Positions 58,131 to 64,000 of a stretch of 64,000 nucleotides of DNA are shown piece after piece. The stretch's first letter is position 1. Every line of letters starts with the position of its first letter. The position numbers and the translations under genes are program-made. Source of the stretch: Dryas octopetala (Eukaryota > Streptophyta > Magnoliopsida > Rosales > Rosaceae); NCBI GenBank assembly GCA_963921425.1, contig OY992836.1:6401825-6465824 (forward strand), given 5' to 3'. Below the pieces are notes generated by a model. The model saw nothing but the letters and a program-made list of their open reading frames with translations, did not search any database and was not told the DNA's origin.

Positions 58131-59277
58131 CATTTGTATTATACCATATGTTTTCATTTTATTGTAATGTTGTAGCTCCATCAATTCCAAAATTAATTAT
58201 ACTGTTAAAAGCTAACATGGGGTCCATTAACTCAATTAATCTGCAAAAAATCCCCTACACCATGGAATGGTGTACTAGGTCGCATGAATAACCCTAAAGA
58301 TGAAGCTTGTATGAGTGAATGTTCTTTTATTGTAATGACAGTAATGAAAAACAATTACTGTAATGACATGTCATTTCGAATTGTTACATAATTTTTACAA
58401 AGACAATTTTAACCTTACTTAAAATATTGCAAAATCCCCTCCTAATTTAGGACCTGATCATCTCCTTTTAATAAGCCATCTCTTCCTTCCACTAATCTTA
58501 ATCTCAACCCTTCAACCTTATAAATTTAATTCGATGAACAAAAGCATATTTTGAAAGAAAAAAGAGAAATAAATCCTTATTCCTGTTCTTCTTCATCTTT
58601 ATTTTCAATGACATAATAAATAATAATTAACTTTCTAGCAGATTTCCTCTAACATCCAAATAGCCTTTCAGTCATTAAATCTCCATGGATCCATTGATAA
58701 GATGACAAACAAATGGTTTCCGGCCAAGAACACCAATTAGCATTCCAGTCATTTTTTCTCCCTCGATCTATTGATGAGATAATAATCAGATGGATTAGTG
58801 GAAGGAGGTCGCCTCCACTCTATGTTTGGACTATGGAGTCCTGACTGGTCGATCTGCTAAACACATGAGTACTCAAAATCATGGTCACGTTTCTATTGGG
58901 TCTATGGAAGAAAATCAATTTTTTAGGGGTCTGAGAAAGAAAATCATTCTCAATCTCTAATTCTTTATCATTTGATTTATTAAACTCTAATCTATAATCA
59001 TTCAGTAGATAATAATGATAAACCATAAAGGTTTGTAGATGAAGATGGAGAGAGAGATGTTTTTTACGTAAACAATACATCTCTTTATTAATATGCATAC
59101 ATATTACATACTAAGCAGACATAAATCAGTACACGAGCAGACATTACAGACAAGCTAACAAGCATCCTTACATACAATTAGTTGTTTTTCAGTACGGTGA
59201 ATATATACATATTCGTTGAGCATGGCTCTGTAAATTCAAGTTTGTGAGAGAATCCCAATTGTTTTGATTTTGAATCA
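58131..59277. repeat. 3' flank of the lectin-RLK pseudogene
   Basis: It matches 230-1,456 with small gaps (for example a missing stretch equivalent to 1,110-1,230). No gene. Confidence 0.78.
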
Positions 59278-60579
59278 TCAGCGACCACCTGAGAGGAGTG
59301 AAGACTCTGAAACAAATGATGACATTGTAAAGTCATCTAAACCTTCATGGGGTGCAAACTCTAACCCACTGGCAGAGAGCCCAAGCAGTGACAACTCCGG
59401 CAGAACAATATCACCCTCCAAATACTGCACAACTTGGCACATGCTTGGCTCTGAATGTGAGCACAACAGCCCAAGCTTCAACACAAACTTCACCTCCTCA
59501 TCTACAAACTCTGTGACCATATTTGGATCTCTTGCCTCCAGAATGTCACTTCTTTTCCAACAAGAAAAAACCCAATCAACCAAAATCACATCCTGATGTG
59601 GGCCTTGTCTCTGTATTGGTCTTCTTCCACAGGCAACTTCAAGCAAAAAGGCCCCAAAAGCAAACACATCTGTGTTGGTTGTGGCCTTGCCTGATCTTAT
59701 GTGCTCAGGTGCTAGATAGCCAAGTGTTCCAACTATGTGAGTGGTTTGAGGGCCTGTTCCATGGTCATATAGCCTTGCAAGCCCAAAATCTCCTAGCCTT
59801 CCGTTCAATTCCCCATCTAGCAATACATTGTGGCAAAGTATAGTTCTTTGTATTTAAACCTCTGAGGCCCATACTCGAGCTCCCAATCTTCAAGCACTTC
59901 AGCAAACTTCTTCTTCCATTTTATGGCATAAACTACACCCGAAATTGCTAGCAAAACCAAACTCACAGACATCACAGGCACACCAATGGTCAAAAGTTTA
60001 GACCTTTTTTTACCTCCTATCCGAGGCAGCTTGGGAAGTTGTGAGTGTAGAAAGTCTTGAGCCTGGCCATTGATCTCAAAGCTCCAGCCCAAAACATAAT
60101 GGGATGCGACGAGTGAGCCAGTGGCGGAGGAGAATCCAACATACATGGTTTTGTTGAGGATTGGGGAAAGGTCAAGATTCAAAGACAAAAGTGGAATTTG
60201 GGGTTTGGCAAGATTGATTGGAGCCAAAGTGACATTGATTTGCTTCTGGGTACCATCATATTCCACCCAAACTTGCAATGGTTGACCACTGATGAGAGTT
60301 GAGTTCTGTAACCCTTCATTGTTTTTCGCATAATATCCTGCTGAGGGAGATTTCTTAGAGTCCAGGCCATTAACATCAATCCCAACATGGTTTTCATCGA
60401 TGTCATTGATCGAACTCGAAGTTCTGGACGGTGTCCAGACCATTGGGTGTGACTCGTGCTATGCCGTCTAGGCTAAGATTAGCAGAACCAAAACCAATGT
60501 AGGTGAAACTCACATCTTCTTCAGCTGCTGATGCTGCTAAGCTTAGTAGTACTAGGAGTATTGCAAGCTTGAAAAACAT
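59278..60579 (-). pseudogene. Lectin receptor-like kinase pseudogene (paralog of 1457-3460)
   Basis: It has the same ATG, signal-peptide start, stop region and flanks as the intact gene. Two internal deletions remove function. One, of about 290 bp, takes out part of the lectin domain (equivalent to about 3,037-3,330). The other, of about 400 bp, takes out the glycine loop, ATP-binding lysine and HRD catalytic loop (equivalent to about 2,036-2,440). Smaller indels occur near 60,408 and in the C-terminal tail. The remaining transmembrane region and DFGLAR-to-C-terminus part are well kept, so decay looks recent. Confidence 0.92.
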
Positions 60580-61149
60580 GGCTGCTCTTGATTCTCAAGC
60601 CATGAACTTTCACATATCTTTCATTTTAAGTGTAGCATATTCATCATTGAAGTCGACATTCGAGAAGAAATATTGAGCAAGTCGTTGCCTCTTGGACCGT
60701 CATTGTCACAATAATGAAATAATTCCAATTTGCAACCGAGTTACCCAATTTGCACGAAAGTTAAACGTATTATAATTTGAACGAATTAATCTAACCACCC
60801 AAGCATAGTACACCATTTAAAGCTGAATCCGGGCCTGGCTTGGCATACCACAAAGCTCACTTGAACAAGGACCCCTCCCAAAACAATACTTCAAATATAA
60901 ATATGCAGGACAAATTTGTTTGACGCAAAAAGACGAAAGAGAAGAAAGTTTCCATATTTGTGTCATTGTGTGTGTGTGATTTTTTTCTTCTCTTTAACGA
61001 CTTATTCACCATTTGATTTTATTTTGCAGCAAGGGAAGAGTCCTCGTATGAAATACCCAGCAAGCGAACAATAGGGAGAATAACGAATTGAAAACAAAAC
61101 ACAGTAGGTAGAGGTATGATGTGCAACTAATACTCGTGCAACTATTTAT

Positions 61150-61195
<46 letters not shown>

Positions 61196-61508
61196 CATTT
61201 TTTATTTCTTTACAAATTTGTCAAATGATTGGTGAATTATAGGATTTTTTGAGATTATGAGGATTGAGGCCAACAATAAAAATGAAGCTGGTTATTGACT
61301 TTTTATATATATTACTTGAGTTTAGCATATAAAAAATTTATAAAGTTGTTAACATTAAGATCTGAGGTAGTTGTCTTTTTCTTTTATGAAGAGTAATTTT
61401 ATTTCAGACTCATTTTAATCATGTTGTGTTTGTACCATGCTCGTGCGCTCGTGCCGACCATAGCCCATGTTGTCTTCCTCCCCTGTATGCAACAATTAAT
61501 AATGTAAA
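60580..61508. other. LecRK upstream flank and spacer with (TTA)n array
   Basis: 60,580-60,757 matches 3,461-3,640, and 60,762-60,985 matches 8,047-8,250. 61,151-61,195 is a TTA trinucleotide array. The rest is unassigned, with no gene. Confidence 0.75.
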
Positions 61509-62039
61509 GGCTTTTTATTACCAATAAGTCTATTTACTTTCATTTAAACATCAAATTGGTCTCTAAAGTGCATTTTCAATCAATTTCATCCCTTATCTTT
61601 GCCAATATCGAACATCAATTTGGTCCTTAGACACCCTTTGAAAATTCTCCAAAACTAGCTGGGGATACAAAAAATTCTCTGAAAATTCCTATGGACTCGT
61701 ATTGACTACTACTATTTTTATATGGGGTCAAATTATCAAATTGATTTTCTAGAAAATCCGAAATTCCCAAACTAATTCCCCGAATTTTCTGGAAAATGTT
61801 AAAAGTAAATTTGATAATTTGACCTTATATAAAAATAGTAGTAGTCAAGACGAGTCCATAAGAATTTTCTGAGAATTTTTTCATATTCTGAGCTATATTT
61901 GACAAATTTTCAAAGTGTGTCTAGGAACCAAGCTGATGTACGATAACAAAGATGAGGGATGACATTGAGTGAAAATGCACTTTATGAACCAAATTGATGT
62001 TTTGGTGAAAATTGAGGGACTATTTGTGATAAAAAAACC
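61509..62039. mobile_element. Foldback element, Mutator-like, 531 bp
   Basis: The ends GGCTTTTTATTACCAATAAGTC and its near-complement GACTATTTGTGATAAAAAAACC start long inverted arms running almost to the centre (GTAGTAGT.AGTACTAC region, AAATTATC.). The flanking 9-mers TAATGTAAA (61,500-61,508) and TAATATAAA (62,040-62,048) differ at one base, consistent with an aged 9-bp target duplication. No coding capacity. Confidence 0.75.
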
Positions 62040-62289
62040 TAATATAAATGATGTACATGAACCAGGAGCCATTAGAGTCTTTTTGATCTTTGAACATCTC
62101 TTTACCACGTACACCTTATTAAGTTACCATAAATAAGGGATGATGGCAGAGAAATATCCCCAGATCGTTCCACGTCCACCAAAATACTCCTGATTTAGGT
62201 CTGCATTTTTGTCTTTAGGTGATCATTAAGTCTACTGTAAAATTTGTCTTATAAAATAATTCATTTAATGTAATTAGTATTAAAAAGAA

Positions 62290-63805
62290 GGCTCAAGTTC
62301 AAAATTAACCATTAATTATTGGGTGTATTTTAATTGGGTCCATGAATAATAAAATTTTTTCAAATATATTCATAAACTAATATTTAAATTGAAAATTTAA
62401 CTTATGTTAGATGTACTATGGGCTGGGATTAAACGCCCTCGTGGCAAATTATGACTAGGCACAATTAATGATGTGGCGCCAGCTCAGCATCTTTTCCCCG
62501 AGAGAGTCTTCGGTGGGGCTGGAATGCCACTCACAACTCCCTCTCATTTTTTAACACCTGTCCAGCTGTTTCCTCTCTCTCATTCTCTTCAACACCACCA
62601 CCCAACAGGCCAACACCCCCCAACACAACCCAGACCCAGCACACCCCCACGGCCCACCACCCTCCGGCCGTCCAACCTCTGCCACTTTCGTCGGCGACCG
62701 GCCGGCCTCGCTTCCCCTCTCTTTCTTCCCTCTCCTGCACACTCCTCTCTCTCTCTCTCTCTATCTTCTCTTTTTGTTCTTCCCTCTTCTTCCCTCCCTT
62801 GTCGCCAGTCACTTTGGGTTCTAAAACAGTGAGATGATGGGGTATGATAAGCAGTCTTCAGTGCAGAGTTCTTAGATGTGATGCAGGAGATGATCAGAAA
62901 ATAGAGTGACGTAGTCCTAGTGATGATCGAAAATGACCCCGACCCAAAAGCAAGGAGCTAGCTATGGAGAAAATCAAAATCAAACTCTGTTATTCATTTT
63001 CCGTTCTTTGTTTTTTTGTTTTTTTGGGTTTTATAATTAGCTGTGAAAATAATTTTGGTAGTGTACAGAGGATCGAAGCTGGGGATGATGAGGCTGTTGT
63101 TTAATGATAAAAAGAGGGTCAATTGGTTGGGTGGAAGTTTGGTAATCATGTGGTTTGGTTGACCCATGGGTTTAATTTTTGCAGGTTCAGTGTGCAGTGA
63201 CTGTGTTACCAAGACTGACGATGCCTGGTCATGGCATTGATCCACCTTGTGGGAGAGTCCATTTACAATTTGGACTACAACGCCCTGTTGCAGATATAGA
63301 GAGTGCATCCATGCATTTGAAGCACTTAACAGCAGCTGCCAAAGATGCAGTTTCTGAAGGTGGTTCCATTCCTGGATCAAGAGCTAAGTTATGGCGTGGA
63401 ATAAGAGAGATCAATGCATGTATACCGTATAGTGGAGTTCCTCCTAACATAGAAGTACCTGAGGTGACTTTGATGGCTTTAATAACAATGCTTCCAGCTA
63501 CACCGAATCTTCCTCTAGAGGGAAGAATAAAAAGAGAAGATAAAGAGAGAGAAGGAGTCGTGAGTGGCATTCCAGCCCCACGGAAGACTCTCTTGGGAAA
63601 GAGATGCTGAGCTAGCGCCACATCATTAATTATGCCTAGTCATAATTTGCCACGATGGCGTTTAACTCCAGCCCTAACAGTCCATCTAACAGAAGTTAAA
63701 TTTTTAATTTAGATATTAGTTGATGGATATATTTGAAAGATTTTATTATTCGTGGATCCAATTGAAATATACCAAATAGTTGGTGGTTAATTTTGAACTT
63801 GAGCC
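62290..63805. mobile_element. Pack-MULE-like element with long TIRs and 9-bp TSD, 1,516 bp
   Basis: Inverted repeats of about 265 bp (62,290 to about 62,556 and about 63,545-63,805) begin GGCTCAAGTTCAAAATTAAC and share the TGGCAAATTATGACTAGGCA and TGGGGCTGGAATGCCACTCA blocks. The exact 9-bp duplication TAAAAAGAA flanks it (62,281-62,289 and 63,806-63,814), as for Mutator-like elements. There is no transposase. The interior carries a CCACC/CCAACA-rich leader-like stretch (62,580-62,820), an intron-like stretch and a host exon fragment (63,185-63,514). Confidence 0.88.
63185..63514 (+). pseudogene. Captured exon resembling GRV2/RME-8 (DnaJ-domain endosomal protein)
   Basis: The plus-strand frame reads VLPRLTMPGHGIDPPCGRVH, LQFGLQRPVADIESASMHLK, AKDAVSEGGSIPGSRAKLW, REINACIPYSGVPPNIEVPE and VTLMALITMLPATPNLP. 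I recognise this as an internal stretch of plant GRV2 (RME-8 homologue, endosomal trafficking), which is about 2,500 residues long; only about 110 residues are present. It starts right after an intron-type acceptor (TTTTTGCAG at 63,176-63,184), so genomic DNA rather than mRNA was captured. The frame is open and runs on about 30 codons into the right TIR. Identification is from memory. Confidence 0.7.
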
Positions 63806-63814
63806 TAAAAAGAA

Positions 63815-64000
63815 TCCCAATAGTTCACCTAATAGTCCACACACAGGTGGGTGATCACCTTTATTAAAGAGATGGTCCATGACAAAAGTGTCAAACAGGT
63901 TAAACAGGTTAGACGGGCACAACACGATTAAAACAAGTGCGACATGAATAAAAAATAGGCCGAGCTTGCACAAGCACAAAATGGACCTCACAACACAAGT
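63815..64000. other. Unassigned window end
   Basis: A short AT-rich tail with no recognisable feature. Confidence 0.5.

Noticed and set aside
62531-62812. Minus-strand Glu/Gly-rich 93-codon frame inside the Pack-MULE
   Set aside because: It is the complement of a CT- and CCACC-rich leader-like stretch; no conserved motif.
1-64000. CRISPR arrays, operons or phage-like systems
   Set aside because: The window is plant nuclear DNA; repeats are transposons and microsatellites, with no regularly spaced arrays.

Overview
This is a stretch of plant nuclear genome, almost certainly from a eudicot. The signs are intron-bearing receptor-kinase genes of plant type, Ty1/copia elements primed by initiator tRNA-Met, a Rep/helicase/RPA Helitron, plant L1 LINE tails, and AT-rich intergenic DNA packed with MITEs and microsatellites. 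Rosaceae is only a guess. No bacterial-type signals, CRISPR arrays or rRNA genes were seen.

Layout. (1) 1-8.3 kb: an intact intronless L-type lectin receptor kinase (minus strand, 1457-3460). Its upstream side is swollen by about 4.4 kb of foldback and simple-sequence DNA that a paralogous copy at 58-61 kb lacks. (2) 8303-20877: a 12.6-kb Helitron on the minus strand. It has a clear 3' hairpin/CTAG end and carries an uninterrupted Rep/helicase gene and a multi-exon RPA70-like gene. (3) 21-27.8 kb: MITEs, including a hAT-type MITE with an 8-bp target duplication whose empty site survives in paralogous blocks. (4) 27.8-32.6 kb: an old, broken copia fossil. (5) 33.2-43.6 kb: a CLAVATA1-like LRR receptor-kinase gene. 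Its upstream region holds a 1.35-kb hAT element, and its coding region is split by a 5.2-kb copia element with near-identical LTRs. (6) 44-48.4 kb: a second, 5'-only CLV1-like copy interrupted by a solo LTR. (7) 49.7-53.3 kb: Helitron-derived DNA, including a captured fragment of an SLT11/RBM22-type splicing-factor gene. (8) 53.3-61 kb: two tandem copies of one block, ending in a second lectin-RLK copy with two internal deletions. (9) 62.3-63.8 kb: a Pack-MULE-like element with about 265-bp TIRs, a 9-bp target duplication and an internal fragment resembling GRV2/RME-8.

The functional picture is a small cluster of duplicated receptor-kinase genes (one lectin-RLK intact, one CLV1-like gene recently split, two decayed copies) in DNA reshaped by rolling-circle, cut-and-paste and LTR elements. 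At least two element families have picked up host exons. The most unusual points are: the possible in-frame run from the Helitron Rep/helicase into RPA when one intron is not spliced; the two independent gene-capture elements; and the very young copia insertion inside the CLV1-like gene. Exon boundaries and element ends were read by eye. Family names rest on recognised motifs, not database searches.
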